DNA of 41,690 bases from JAAELZ01 sp965209105 (GCA_965209105.1 CBDBQB010000028.1:1-41690), one strand, 5' to 3'. Counted from the first letter of the stretch, positions 32,817-41,690 are shown. Numbers and translations are program-made. Notes: generated by a model from the sequence alone, not told the origin.

Positions 32817-34565
32817 GTGCTTAAACAAACGGTTCAGCCCCGAGACGCCGTATCGGCGAATCACACTGATGCAGGTTTCGACACCTTGCATCCTGTATTA
32901 AGGCGTGTGCTGAGTAATCGAGATATTCATACCGCTGCTGAAATTGATCACAGCCTAAAGCATTTATTACCCCCCGCCGGCTTGAAGAACATCGCTCAAG
33001 CATCTGCCAGAATAGCCCGGGCGATAGAAAAAAATGAGTCGATACTTATTGTGGGAGATTACGATGCAGACGGTGCGACGGCGACTACGCTAGCCATATT
33101 GGGTTTGCGTTCGATGGGCGCACAACATGTTGACTATACGGTTCCAAATCGTTTCAGTGACGGCTACGGTTTATCACTTAAGCTCGCAAAAAAGATAGGC
33201 CGGCATGCACCCAATCTTGTGATAACGGTTGATAACGGGATTTCTAGTGTCGATGGCATAGCGTACCTTAAGGCTCAGTCGGTAGATGTCGTGGTGACAG
33301 ATCATCATTTGGCGGGTGATACCTTGCCCGATGCCTGCTCTATAGTTAACCCAAACCAGCCGGGTTGTGGCTTTGAAAGTAAAATGCTGGCGGGCGTTGG
33401 TGTTATGTTCTACGTGCTTTTGGCTTGTCGTCAAGTTTTGCAGGATGCTGATTATTTTAGTGAGCATGAACTTAACCCCCATTTACTGGAACTCCTAGAT
33501 TTGGTCGCTCTCGGAACGGTTGCAGACGTGGTGCCCCTAGACAGAAACAATCGGATATTGGTTGCGCAGGGCGTAGCTCGGATGCGAGCGGGTCGACTGC
33601 GGCCGGGTATCGCAGCATTGATGCGAGTTGCAAAACGCAAACCTGAAAGCTTGGTTTCACAAGATTTGGGTTTTGTGCTTGGGCCACGGCTCAACGCTTC
33701 GGGTCGGTTAGATAATATTTCCACCGGAATTGAATGCTTGTTAGCAGAAGATATGGCCAAGGCGGATGAGTTTGCCCGAGCGTTGAATGATATTAATATC
33801 GCACGCAAAGATATCGAGCAATCCATGCAAAAACAGGCCAGTGCTGCAGTCGAGGCCATGGCGTTTGGAGACCAAGCTTCGCAAGGTGTGGTTTTGTATG
33901 ACGAATCTTGGCACGAGGGCGTGGTCGGGCTGGTGGCATCGCGAATAAAGGACAAGTTGGGGGTGCCCGCCTTGGTTTTCGCGATGGGTGAAGATGGTTT
34001 GCTAAAAGGCTCGTCTAGGTCTATACCAGAGGTGCATATTCGCGACGTATTGGCACTGGTTGACGCCAAGCACCCCGACATAATTACTCGATTCGGTGGC
34101 CATGCCATGGCAGCGGGTCTCAGCATTCATCCGCAGCATCTAGATGTTTTCAGTGCAGCATTTGAACGCGAAACGGCAACGATACTGGCCAGTCATCCGC
34201 CCGCTAACACTTTGTTGACGGATGGGGAACTAAGTGCTGAAGAACTGAATCAAAAATTCGCAGAAAAATTGAAAGGCTTAATTCCTTGGGGGCAAGGTTG
34301 CCCTGAACCTACTTTTTCTGGTGAGTTTGAGGTGCTCAACGCACGTTTTGTGGGTGGGGTACATTTAAAGATGGTGCTTAGGCCGCAACACGGCAGTGTA
34401 TCGATTGATGCAATTTATTTTCGATATATCAGGAGTGCGGAAAGTGAAGATAAGCGCCAGGCCTTAGAGCTTCGAGCCATTAAGGCGGTGTATCGCCTAG
34501 ATGTGAACCAATTCCGAGGGCAAAAAAGTTTACAGCTTATCCTCGCTTACCTGCAGCCTATTTGA
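32817..34565 (+). CDS. recJ: Single-stranded-DNA exonuclease RecJ
   Basis: RecJ is a 5'-3' single-strand exonuclease in recombination and mismatch repair. The 582-residue protein has the DHH phosphoesterase motifs V-G-D-Y-D-A-D-G-A (D81, D83, D85), V-T-V-D-N-G-I and D162-H163-H164, then the DHHA1 domain with F-G-G-H-A-M-A-A-G-L and the C-terminal OB fold. The GTG at 32817 is chosen because it gives a normal N-terminus; no ATG occurs before the catalytic core. The start lies directly after the hairpin element. Confidence 0.95.
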   Translation: MLKQTVQPRDAVSANHTDAGFDTLHPVLRRVLSNRDIHTAAEIDHSLKHLLPPAGLKNIAQASARIARAIEKNESILIVGDYDADGATATTLAILGLRSMGAQHVDYTVPNRFSDGYGLSLKLAKKIGRHAPNLVITVDNGISSVDGIAYLKAQSVDVVVTDHHLAGDTLPDACSIVNPNQPGCGFESKMLAGVGVMFYVLLACRQVLQDADYFSEHELNPHLLELLDLVALGTVADVVPLDRNNRILVAQGVARMRAGRLRPGIAALMRVAKRKPESLVSQDLGFVLGPRLNASGRLDNISTGIECLLAEDMAKADEFARALNDINIARKDIEQSMQKQASAAVEAMAFGDQASQGVVLYDESWHEGVVGLVASRIKDKLGVPALVFAMGEDGLLKGSSRSIPEVHIRDVLALVDAKHPDIITRFGGHAMAAGLSIHPQHLDVFSAAFERETATILASHPPANTLLTDGELSAEELNQKFAEKLKGLIPWGQGCPEPTFSGEFEVLNARFVGGVHLKMVLRPQHGSVSIDAIYFRYIRSAESEDKRQALELRAIKAVYRLDVNQFRGQKSLQLILAYLQPI

Positions 34566-34620
34566 GTTTATTAGATATGCTGATGGCGCTATCTTTGACT
34601 ACTTTTGGTAAAATTTGTGC

Positions 34621-35526
34621 ATGACGACTAGACCGACCCCGCGCTTTGATAGTCTTGAATCGTATGTGGGGAATACCCCGCTCATTCAAGTACGGAAAAT
34701 GGTGCCCGATGATAGCAATGTATATTTGCTTAAGCTTGAGGGAAATAATCCAGCAGGATCGGTCAAGGATCGGCCTGCGCTGAATATGGTTCGACAAGCC
34801 GAGTTGGCTGGAGATATCAAGCCTGGCGATACCTTGATCGAAGCCACCAGCGGCAATACTGGAATAGCGCTGGCGATGGTGTCGGCAATGCTTGGATACA
34901 ATATTATTCTCGTGATGCCAGAAAATATGAGCAAGGAACGCCGTTTAACCATGAGCGTCTATGGCGCAGTATTGAAGTTGGTGAGTGAGAGCGATGGGAT
35001 GGAAGGTGCACGTGATCTTGCCGCAAAAATGCATGCCGAGGGTAAGGGCTATTTGCTGGATCAATTTTCTAACCCCCATAATCCAGACGCACACTACCGA
35101 TCTACGGGGCCTGAAATATGGCGTCAAAGCCGCCAGAAAGTGACGCATTTTGTCAGCGCAATGGGCACGACGGGTACCATCATGGGGGTGGGGCGCTATT
35201 TGAAAGAAGCTAATTCTGCGATACAAATTGTCGGTGTTCGACCCACTGAAGGAGCATCCATTCCAGGAATTCGACGCTGGCCAGAGCCCTATTTGCCGAG
35301 TATTTTTGCGGCAGAGCAATTAGATTCTACTATCGACGTTTCACAAGAACAAGCAGAATCAACGTGTAAGGCGATGTCAACTCAAGAAGGTTTGTTTTGT
35401 GGCATCTCGTCTGGCGGGGCTTTCGCAGCAGCAATGCAATTGGGTCAATCGCTTAATAATGCTACAATCGTTAGTATAGTTTGTGATCGAGGTGATCGCT
35501 ATTTAAGCACTTCCGTGTTCAATTAG
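34621..35526 (+). CDS. cysM: Cysteine synthase B
   Basis: A PLP enzyme making cysteine from O-acetylserine with sulfide or thiosulfate. The 301-residue protein has the PLP lysine K49 in G-N-N-P-A-G-S-V-K-D-R, the substrate loop E-A-T-S-G-N-T-G-I-A-L, the phosphate-binding G-T-T-G-T-I and the C-terminal C-D-R-G-D-R-Y-L-S-T. The D-R-G-D-R-Y-L-S-T ending and G-I-R-R-W-P favour CysM over CysK. The ATG at 34621 is used; the frame starts six bases earlier at a TTG. It is 55 bases after recJ. Confidence 0.95.
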   Translation: MTTRPTPRFDSLESYVGNTPLIQVRKMVPDDSNVYLLKLEGNNPAGSVKDRPALNMVRQAELAGDIKPGDTLIEATSGNTGIALAMVSAMLGYNIILVMPENMSKERRLTMSVYGAVLKLVSESDGMEGARDLAAKMHAEGKGYLLDQFSNPHNPDAHYRSTGPEIWRQSRQKVTHFVSAMGTTGTIMGVGRYLKEANSAIQIVGVRPTEGASIPGIRRWPEPYLPSIFAAEQLDSTIDVSQEQAESTCKAMSTQEGLFCGISSGGAFAAAMQLGQSLNNATIVSIVCDRGDRYLSTSVFN

Positions 35527-35590
35527 TATTCGCTTCCAGACTCCCATTACATCAATTTAATCTGCCAATTTGTCGTCTCCTACAAAATAT

Positions 35591-36802
35591 ATGAACGTAT
35601 CGAGATCAGCTAAAACTTGGATTTACGCAGGCCTGCTAATTGTATTTGGCGCTTCGCAATCGGCCTGCGTGTTGCTAAAACCCTTTGGTTTTTTCAAAGA
35701 TAAGCCGCAGCAAGAAAGCCGTGCGATGGCTAGCTTTCGCTACGATATTCCACGTCCTTTCTTTGAGGTTGCTGCGAGCGCGAAGCCAAAAAAGGAAATC
35801 GTTGCCAAAAAATCAGTGAGCGAAGAGCGAGTATTGACAAAATTCAAGATAAAATCATTTATCGAAAAGATTTTGCCGCAGGCGTCGCGAAGCCCCAAAA
35901 AGAAAGATACTCCAGTTGCAACCGTCGCGTCAGTCAAACCTTCCAAGCCTACGCCGTCTGAGACGCAACGAAGTCGAACGCAAACCGAGTTTTGTGAGCA
36001 AATTAATAGGCGCTTATCGAGTATCGATCAACAGCATTGTATGGCGGCCAAGCTGAGTGAAACGTGGCATGTTTCGGTCAATCGCACACCTATTTTGCGC
36101 GCAAAATTTAGCCGTATCAATGGCGTTACACCGACCGGGCGTATACTTTTGCTAGGTGGGGTACATGGCGATGAATTATCCTCCGTGAGTATTGTGTTTG
36201 AATGGCTGAAATTTTTGCGTGTTCATCACGATGGGGAGTTCGTATGGAATGTGATTCCTGTGGTGAACCCTGACGGTTTATTTCGCGCCAAACCGAGCAG
36301 AACCAATGCTAACGGCGTCGATTTGAATCGCAATATGCCAACCCGCGATTGGCAAGGGTCGGCATTGAGCTATTGGCGAAATCGCGCCAAGCGTTCGCCG
36401 AGAAAGTTCCCAGGCTTCTCACCCGCCAGCGAGCCGGAAACGCGCTGGTTAGTCGAGGAAATTGACCGCTTTAAGCCCGATATGATTGTCAGCGTGCATG
36501 CGCCGCATAACCTAATCGATTACGATGCCCCCAGCCGAAAAAATGCACCCCGACAATTCGGCAAGCTAAAAGGCGGTTTATTGGGCACTTTCCCGGGTTC
36601 TCTGGGGAATTACGCAGGGGTCAAACGAGGCATTCCCGTGGTGACGATTGAGTTGCCGAGCGCTTCTCAAGCGATCTCGATTAAGCAAGCGCATCAAATG
36701 TGGGCGGATATGTTGGCATGGTTAGAAAAAACCATACCGCTGGAAAATAAACGTTTTATGGAAAATAGGCGCTTTGCCAGCCTCGATATGAAGCCGCAAT
36801 AA
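35591..36802 (+). CDS. M14-family zinc carboxypeptidase lipoprotein, MpaA-like
   Basis: A 403-residue lipoprotein with an M14 metallopeptidase domain. The signal ends in a lipobox-like Q-S-A-C (C26). Residues 30-145 form a Lys/Ser/Pro-rich linker. The catalytic domain has zinc ligands H192-G-D-E195 and H303 (S-V-H-A-P), the N-P-D-G ... N-A-N-G-V-D-L-N-R-N substrate-binding motif, and the catalytic Glu E354 in T-I-E-L-P-S-A. The domain resembles murein peptide amidase MpaA, which trims the gamma-D-Glu-Dap bond. Lipidation suggests a periplasmic rather than cytoplasmic enzyme; substrate is inference. The ATG at 35591 is preferred over the TTG at 35570 because it gives a normal lipoprotein signal. 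It converges on pyrC' with a 16-base gap. Confidence 0.85.
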   Translation: MNVSRSAKTWIYAGLLIVFGASQSACVLLKPFGFFKDKPQQESRAMASFRYDIPRPFFEVAASAKPKKEIVAKKSVSEERVLTKFKIKSFIEKILPQASRSPKKKDTPVATVASVKPSKPTPSETQRSRTQTEFCEQINRRLSSIDQQHCMAAKLSETWHVSVNRTPILRAKFSRINGVTPTGRILLLGGVHGDELSSVSIVFEWLKFLRVHHDGEFVWNVIPVVNPDGLFRAKPSRTNANGVDLNRNMPTRDWQGSALSYWRNRAKRSPRKFPGFSPASEPETRWLVEEIDRFKPDMIVSVHAPHNLIDYDAPSRKNAPRQFGKLKGGLLGTFPGSLGNYAGVKRGIPVVTIELPSASQAISIKQAHQMWADMLAWLEKTIPLENKRFMENRRFASLDMKPQ

Positions 36803-36818
36803 TTCTTGTAATTGCCTA

Positions 36819-38099
36819 TTATTCGAAGGGATATACCAGCTTTCCGTTGATCAACGTTTCGCTGGTTTTGCCCGTCAGCATTTGGCCAATAAAAGGCGAG
36901 CTCTTGCCGCGACAATATAGCGAATCTGATGTCAGTTCCCATTGCTCGGACGGATCGAAAATACAAATATCAGCAGGATGTCCAAGGCTTAAGTGTCCGC
37001 AATCTATGCCAATTTCTTCGGCTGGATTGGAGGTGAGCAGGGCAATACATTCACTCAAACTGCAAACCTTCTCTTCGGCAAGCTGTAGGCTGAGACTCAG
37101 TAAAGTTTGAAGGCCAACCACACCTGAAGAAGCTTCGCTAAATGGCATCAGTTTAGTATCATTGCTGCGAGACTGATGATCCGAGCATATCGCTTTTATC
37201 GTGCCGTTCTGGATACCCTTACGTAGAGCCTGTTTATCACTTTCTTCTCTAAAAGGAGGAAGCACTTTATAATTTGGGTCGAAATCTGGCATATCATTTT
37301 CTGAAATATGCAAATGATGCGCAGCGACACTTGCGCTGACTTTTATACCGCGTTTTTGTGCATCTGCGATCATCTCAAGCGCGCGTGCAGAAGATAGAAG
37401 CTGAAAATGCGCACGGACGCCTGCGGTTTCGACCAAGGCGAGATCGCGCGCAACCGCCACGGTTTCCGCGGCTTCGGGTATGGCAGGTAAGCCGAGTCGG
37501 GTGCTGAGTGCGCCTTCATGAACACAGCCATTGCCTAGTAAGTAAGGATCGAATGGGGTTAAAAAAACTTTAATATCGTAGGTAGAGGCGTATTGCATTG
37601 CGCGTCGCATCACCAGCGTGTCGGCGATGGGTTTTAAGGCATTACCAACCCCCACACAACCCGCTTCGCTCAGTAGCGCCATGTCTGTTAGGGTCGTGCC
37701 TTCAAGCTTGCGCGTCATTGCGCCAATTGGATGTATACGCGCAAGGCCCGTATCAGATGCAAGGTCTTGCTCGAGTAAGGCAGTAGCCGGCATGTCAATC
37801 ACCGGCATGGTGTCTGGCGGACAGACCAGCCGGGTAATGCCGCCCGCCACGGCGGATTGTAATTCTTTGTGCAGTACGTGGGCAGAATCAGCGCTCGGCG
37901 TGCGCACCCGTGCACATAAATCGATCAGGCCAGGGCAGACGATTTTATCGCGGGCATCAATGGTCTTTTTGGCTTTGAACCCTTGTGGTGGCTTGCCAAT
38001 AGCGAGTACTTTGCCGTTTTTAATATGTAGATCAAAGGCGCCGTCGATTTCGTTTTTAGGATCGATAAGACGACCATTTATGATCGAAAGGGTGGTCAT
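36819..38099 (-). CDS. pyrC': Dihydroorotase-like non-catalytic partner of aspartate carbamoyltransferase
   Basis: A 426-residue dihydroorotase homologue that has lost the metal site. Where active enzymes have D-x-H-x-H-x-R, this protein has D60-L-C62-A-R64-V-R66, so both His are replaced, and the later D-H-x-x-H region reads D-H-Q-S-R. Such pseudo-dihydroorotases (PyrC'/PyrX) are needed in Pseudomonas-type bacteria for assembly of the PyrB dodecamer. It overlaps pyrB by four bases (ATGA), consistent with a 1:1 complex. An active PyrC must be encoded elsewhere. Confidence 0.9.
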   Translation of the reverse strand: MTTLSIINGRLIDPKNEIDGAFDLHIKNGKVLAIGKPPQGFKAKKTIDARDKIVCPGLIDLCARVRTPSADSAHVLHKELQSAVAGGITRLVCPPDTMPVIDMPATALLEQDLASDTGLARIHPIGAMTRKLEGTTLTDMALLSEAGCVGVGNALKPIADTLVMRRAMQYASTYDIKVFLTPFDPYLLGNGCVHEGALSTRLGLPAIPEAAETVAVARDLALVETAGVRAHFQLLSSARALEMIADAQKRGIKVSASVAAHHLHISENDMPDFDPNYKVLPPFREESDKQALRKGIQNGTIKAICSDHQSRSNDTKLMPFSEASSGVVGLQTLLSLSLQLAEEKVCSLSECIALLTSNPAEEIGIDCGHLSLGHPADICIFDPSEQWELTSDSLYCRGKSSPFIGQMLTGKTSETLINGKLVYPFE

Positions 38100-39082
38100 T
38101 TTCGAGCCTTGGCAACGTTTTTTCCACCCATGAGCAGGCTCATGATGGCCATACGCACGGCAATGCCATTTGTCACTTGTGGCAGGATGACCGATTGCGC
38201 GCCGTCAGCGACTTTCGATGAAATTTCCAAGCCCCGATTAATGGGCCCGGGGTGCAAAACGATAGCATCTTTTGCGGCGAGTGCGAGTCGACGGCTGGTG
38301 AGGCCAAAGCGATAGAAATATTCTTGTCCGCTCGGAATTTGCTGGCCTTCCATGCGCTCGTTTTGTAAGCGTAACATTAAGATCGCATCAACGTCTTTTA
38401 ATCCCTTATCCATATCGCTGAAAACCGTCACGCCCATAGATTCGATCTTGGTCGGAATCAGCGTATTGGGCCCGATAACACGGATTTCTTTCGCGCCCAG
38501 CGTACGCAAAGCTTCGATTTGAGAGCGCGCTACTCGTGAATGTAAGATGTCACCCACGATGGCAATGGTCATTTTTTCGAACTGTCCTTTGTAATGCCGC
38601 AAGGTGTACATGTCTAGCATGGCTTGCGTTGGGTGGGCATGTCGGCCATCCCCGGCGTTGATGACGCGCACGCCTGGTGGAAGGTGTCTCGCAACCAGTT
38701 CAGCGGTACCGCTTGCGCTGTCTCGAATTACAAACATGTCTACATGCATCGCTTCGAGGGTATAAACGGTGTCTAGTATGGATTCCCCTTTGCTCGTCGA
38801 CATTCGTGTGGTGCTTAGATTGATTACATCAGCGGAGAGTCGTTTAGCCGCAATCTCGAAAGTAGTTCGCGTTCGGGTGCTCGGCTCAAAGAACAAGTTG
38901 ACGACGGTTTTTCCGCGTAGCAGCGGTACTTTTTTAATCTCGCGTTTGCCAAAGCTGATAAAACTATCGGCAACGTCTAGTATTTGGGTGAGTGTGTCTT
39001 TGGAGTGATTTGATGTAGATAAAAAATGATTGAGCTTGCCGTCGGGGGTGGTTTCGATGTTAGATGAAGTCGGCGTATTCAT
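38096..39082 (-). CDS. pyrB: Aspartate carbamoyltransferase catalytic subunit
   Basis: Condenses carbamoyl phosphate and aspartate in the first committed step of pyrimidine synthesis. The 328-residue protein has the carbamoyl phosphate motif F-F-E-P-S68-T-R-T-R-T-T-F-E, the T-S-K-G-E-S loop, H-P-T-Q-A-M-L-D and H-P-G-P-I-N-R-G. It pairs with pyrC' downstream and no pyrI is seen, matching the class A enzyme of pseudomonads. pyrR, ruvX (yqgF) or yqgE, which often precede pyrB, are absent: the next DNA upstream is A+T-rich and non-bacterial in character. Confidence 0.96.
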   Translation of the reverse strand: MNTPTSSNIETTPDGKLNHFLSTSNHSKDTLTQILDVADSFISFGKREIKKVPLLRGKTVVNLFFEPSTRTRTTFEIAAKRLSADVINLSTTRMSTSKGESILDTVYTLEAMHVDMFVIRDSASGTAELVARHLPPGVRVINAGDGRHAHPTQAMLDMYTLRHYKGQFEKMTIAIVGDILHSRVARSQIEALRTLGAKEIRVIGPNTLIPTKIESMGVTVFSDMDKGLKDVDAILMLRLQNERMEGQQIPSGQEYFYRFGLTSRRLALAAKDAIVLHPGPINRGLEISSKVADGAQSVILPQVTNGIAVRMAIMSLLMGGKNVAKARK

Positions 39083-39487
39083 GGATTGGGCGATAATACA
39101 CTAAGCGCAAACGTCTGATCGACATAAACCTCTACCGATTTGTCTGAAAGTTGGCGAGTCGAAAGCACCTATCCAACCATTAGATATGTGCAAGTTTTAG
39201 ATTGTTTGGTCAAGTTATTGTGAAATTATGACTTGCCGTGACCTTCGTTATATAAGGCCATACTACTATTTTGAACCATGGATTACTTAAAGTCTGAACC
39301 ATGTATTTCTATAACTTTCTTAACTATTTTTAGACATATAAACAACATCATTATCAATCATTTTTGATGTATACGTAAAAGAAAATGCATAAATAAGCAT
39401 AAAGATTAAAACAAAAGTATACAATTTAAGTTGAGGATTTGAACTTTTTTATTTTTCAATTATCATCGCGGGGTGTTAATGCCAACT
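39083..39487. other. A+T-rich stretch without a recognisable gene; bacterial/foreign transition
   Basis: The first ~100 bases after the pyrB start look like ordinary bacterial leader sequence. From about 39190 the sequence becomes strongly A+T-rich: 39301-39360 has 12 G/C of 60, compared with 27 of 60 at 7501-7560 in carB. I see no gene, terminator or repeat here. On the minus strand an AATAAA occurs at 39448-39453, about 35 bases after the transposase fragment ends, which could be a polyadenylation signal or chance. Confidence 0.6.
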
Positions 39488-41673
39488 TTAAAGAGTTTGA
39501 ATTACAGCATTTGATAAAATGCAGTTGGCAGTTATTCGGTGAATAGTGTTGAGATATTCCCAACCAAATGTATCACAATTGGAGCGTGTGTTCCTCCAAA
39601 ACTCGACGTCATCATTTTCAACCTTTAGTGATGTAAGTGTCACAAGGATTCTGCGAGATGGTCCACTTAAAAATTGATTAAACAATTTGGATCATTTTCA
39701 ATGTATACAAATAAACTCCACATCATGCTTACTGCCTCAAGTACTGGTACTGATGGCCATTTAAGCCCTCCCCGATCTTGTAGTTGGATTAACACGTAAA
39801 CCGAGTTTGATTCTTCAAATTCCAAGATTTTGTCTTCTGTTAGAAGAGCCAAACAATTGGAACACATAGACTTATCGTTGCTTGGACGGAGTTTACGAAA
39901 TACTTCGTTTTTCTATATAGAGTGTACTGTATATCCTGCGATAAATGCGGAGCTTGTAAGAGAGCTAGATCTGGTGCAGTGCTAAAATCAATCTCGAGTA
40001 GGTGACTATATGATGTTAGATCAATCACTGAAGAATCGTCTTCGTACGACGTATTAGAAAAAGATTCAAAGAACTCTCTTAACGAATCCGGACGGTTAGT
40101 AAGACTAGAAAATAATTTAAGTATGCCCGAGAACATTATTCTTCTTTCGGTTTCTAAAATTTGGCATAGAGTAATGTTGTATTGAGCTCCTGACATCATT
40201 CGGTATAAACCGAAATGGTGCTCAATTGGATCATTCTGTAGGAAAGAAATCAAGACATAAGAAAATTGGCAAGGTCCAGTAAGAATATTCACTGTATTTT
40301 GAAGACATATACAGGAGTGTTGAAAACTAGTGAAGGTTTGACAAGTAAGTTTACCATGTTTACCGGACATGCTCTTCCAGAAATCGAGCCATTCTACAAC
40401 TCTTGAGAGAAAAATAAATCTTGTGTCGTTGTTTCTTAGAGGTTGAGAGTCTGTATCATTGAGTCGAACACCTTTGTTTGGCGTACCGACATTGAAAATT
40501 TTCCATATTCCTGTAATCAGAGAAATAAATTCTGATGTCTGCACATAAAGCTATTTTTTAGATCTCTTGAGTTGAAGCGCTGCAGAAGTAGTCATTAAAT
40601 ATTCTTAATGCCAACCCAACATTCTGTCGCTCAAGATTAGAGGGCCAACATGATTTGGCTGTTAAGCGATGGGCAGTCTTGGCAACAGAACGCTGTTCTT
40701 CTTTATATAGAACTCGTATATCCTCGAAAGATGCGCTGTTTGAAAGAGTAAAGTCATCGAAACTTGTAAAGGTAAATGTGTGGTTAGGATCTTTCTAATT
40801 TATCCAATTATTGCGGATAGTTTTGATTATATGCACAAAATCAAACGTGAGATTAAGTGTTCTGGTTGGATCAGATAGATGTGGAACACTAGGTTCTAAT
40901 ATACCTGAGGGAGAAAATAGTTTGAATAGGTTGACATTCAGAGGATAATTATCTGTACATAATACTCGAACGATGAGGTCACAATTTTCAATATCTGTTA
41001 TAATTTGCTTAGTAATAGGAAATAGTTGAGATGCAGATGTCTTTGAACATGGTAATAAATGAACAATCGTAGACCATTTTCTACAGAGGCTAGAAATCAT
41101 AAATGCTAATACCGTAGTTGCAGAAGTGTTAGGAGTGATCGAAGAACAAATAATCCTGCCACCAGTGTAAGAAAAATCGGATTTAACGTGAATCTCGTCC
41201 ATGTGTAGAATAACGTTTCGCTCTTGGCTATTAAAATCTTGTGTAGAGATCCTTAAGTAGGATATGAAATCATTGTCAAGTCCAATACTAGTATAGAGGC
41301 GATGGAGTGTTGTGTTGTGAGGAAGAATGAGACATTCTTGAGATTGAAGAAAATTATAACAAGGAGGTATAATTTGACATTTGAGAGCGAGAACCATAGT
41401 TGTAAGGTCATAAGTTCTACGTGTTTTAGGTACGAGCAAATTCTCAAGTTGACAAATTATGAATTGCATACTAGGTAGAAAATGCGCATATTTTTCAGGA
41501 ATTTCTTCGATCTCTTTTAAGCTGGACGCTACCGTATTTAGGCAATTGACAGCTCGTAAAATGTCATTTTCTAAGGCAGAGCATTTATATTCTGAAACTT
41601 CAGATATAAGAGTAGAAAGTTGTCTGATATCGTTGATTTTGCTTATAAAGAGTGGTATCTGTGAACCTTGTTA
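39488..41673 (-). pseudogene. Decayed P-element-type (THAP9-like) transposase
   Basis: Minus-strand frames together spell a eukaryote-type P-element transposase lacking its N-terminal THAP region in this window. In order: a helical/coiled segment (about 41670-41470); R-R-T-Y...I-I-P-P-C-Y-N-F-L; the RNase H-like core with L-H-M-D-E-I-H-V-K (Asp codon 41197-41199), S-Y-T-G-G-R and C-T-D-N (Asp 40951-40953); F-D-F-V-H-I-I-K-T-I-R-N-N-W; L-E-R-Q-N-V-G-L-A-L-R-I-F-N-D; E-F-I-S-L-I-T-G-I-W-K-I; R-G-G-L-K-W-P-S; and F-L-S-G-P-S-R-R-I-L. It is interrupted by a TAG at 40795-40797, a frame change plus stop around 40551-40600, and one-base frame changes at a 5-base run at 39908-39912 and another at 39669-39673; adding one base to each of the last two restores the frame. 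Upstream, a stop at 41671-41673 precedes a possible splice acceptor (TTCTAAC...CACAG). Non-functional as read. Confidence 0.75.
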
Positions 41674-41690
41674 GAAACCCAGGGTGGTTA

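Noticed and set aside
33452..34126. 224-codon antisense frame inside recJ
   Set aside because: Long only because of recJ codon bias; no family motifs and recJ itself is intact.
37618..38133. 171-codon plus-strand frame across pyrC'
   Set aside because: Antisense shadow of pyrC'; no start context or motifs.
1..41690. tRNA or rRNA genes, CRISPR arrays, phage modules
   Set aside because: None was recognised on reading both strands; the repeats present are IS ends, a hairpin element and one coding repeat.

Overview
About 39 kb of this window is a bacterial chromosome segment. The gene content points to a Gammaproteobacterium: nadK-recN-bamE, dapB-carA-carB-greA, hrcA/grpE/dnaK/dnaJ, a PyrB with an inactive PyrC-like partner, and a general secretory pathway (type II secretion) operon. 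The genus cannot be fixed from the sequence alone. The last ~2.5 kb looks foreign: it is A+T-rich and carries a broken, eukaryote-type P-element transposase.

Layout. 1-3.4 kb: the end of a gingipain-like C25 peptidase, a Tat-exported protein with a long acidic tail, and a complete IS5-type element beside an orphan copy of its terminal repeat. 3.4-9.3 kb: dapB, carA, carB, greA (lysine/peptidoglycan, carbamoyl phosphate, transcript cleavage). 9.3-11 kb: hinT (minus strand) and a second Tat/acidic-tail protein paralogous to the first. 10.7-14.1 kb, minus strand: nadK, recN, an ArgA-like acetyltransferase, bamE. 14.2-20.6 kb, plus strand: hrcA, grpE, dnaK, dnaJ, a small Rieske protein and an SppA-type protease. 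20.7-22.5 kb: a Mth938-domain protein (minus) and homoserine dehydrogenase. 22.7-32.7 kb: gspD-E-F-G-H-I-J-K-L-M, with no gspC or gspN. 32.65-32.81 kb: a 163-bp hairpin element with a TA duplication. 32.8-36.8 kb: recJ, cysM and an M14-peptidase lipoprotein. 36.8-39.1 kb, minus strand: pyrB-pyrC'. 39.1-41.7 kb: A+T-rich DNA with the decayed transposase.

Themes. carAB and pyrB-pyrC' cover the first two committed steps of pyrimidine synthesis. hrcA-grpE-dnaK-dnaJ form a heat-shock block, with a good sigma-32-like promoter ahead of grpE but no recognisable CIRCE. The type II secretion operon, the C25 protease and the two Tat substrates suggest an active export programme.

The items most worth a second look are the P-element fossil and the bacterial/eukaryotic-like junction, the paired Tat/acidic-tail proteins, the TA-flanked hairpin element between gspM and recJ, and the missing gspC.
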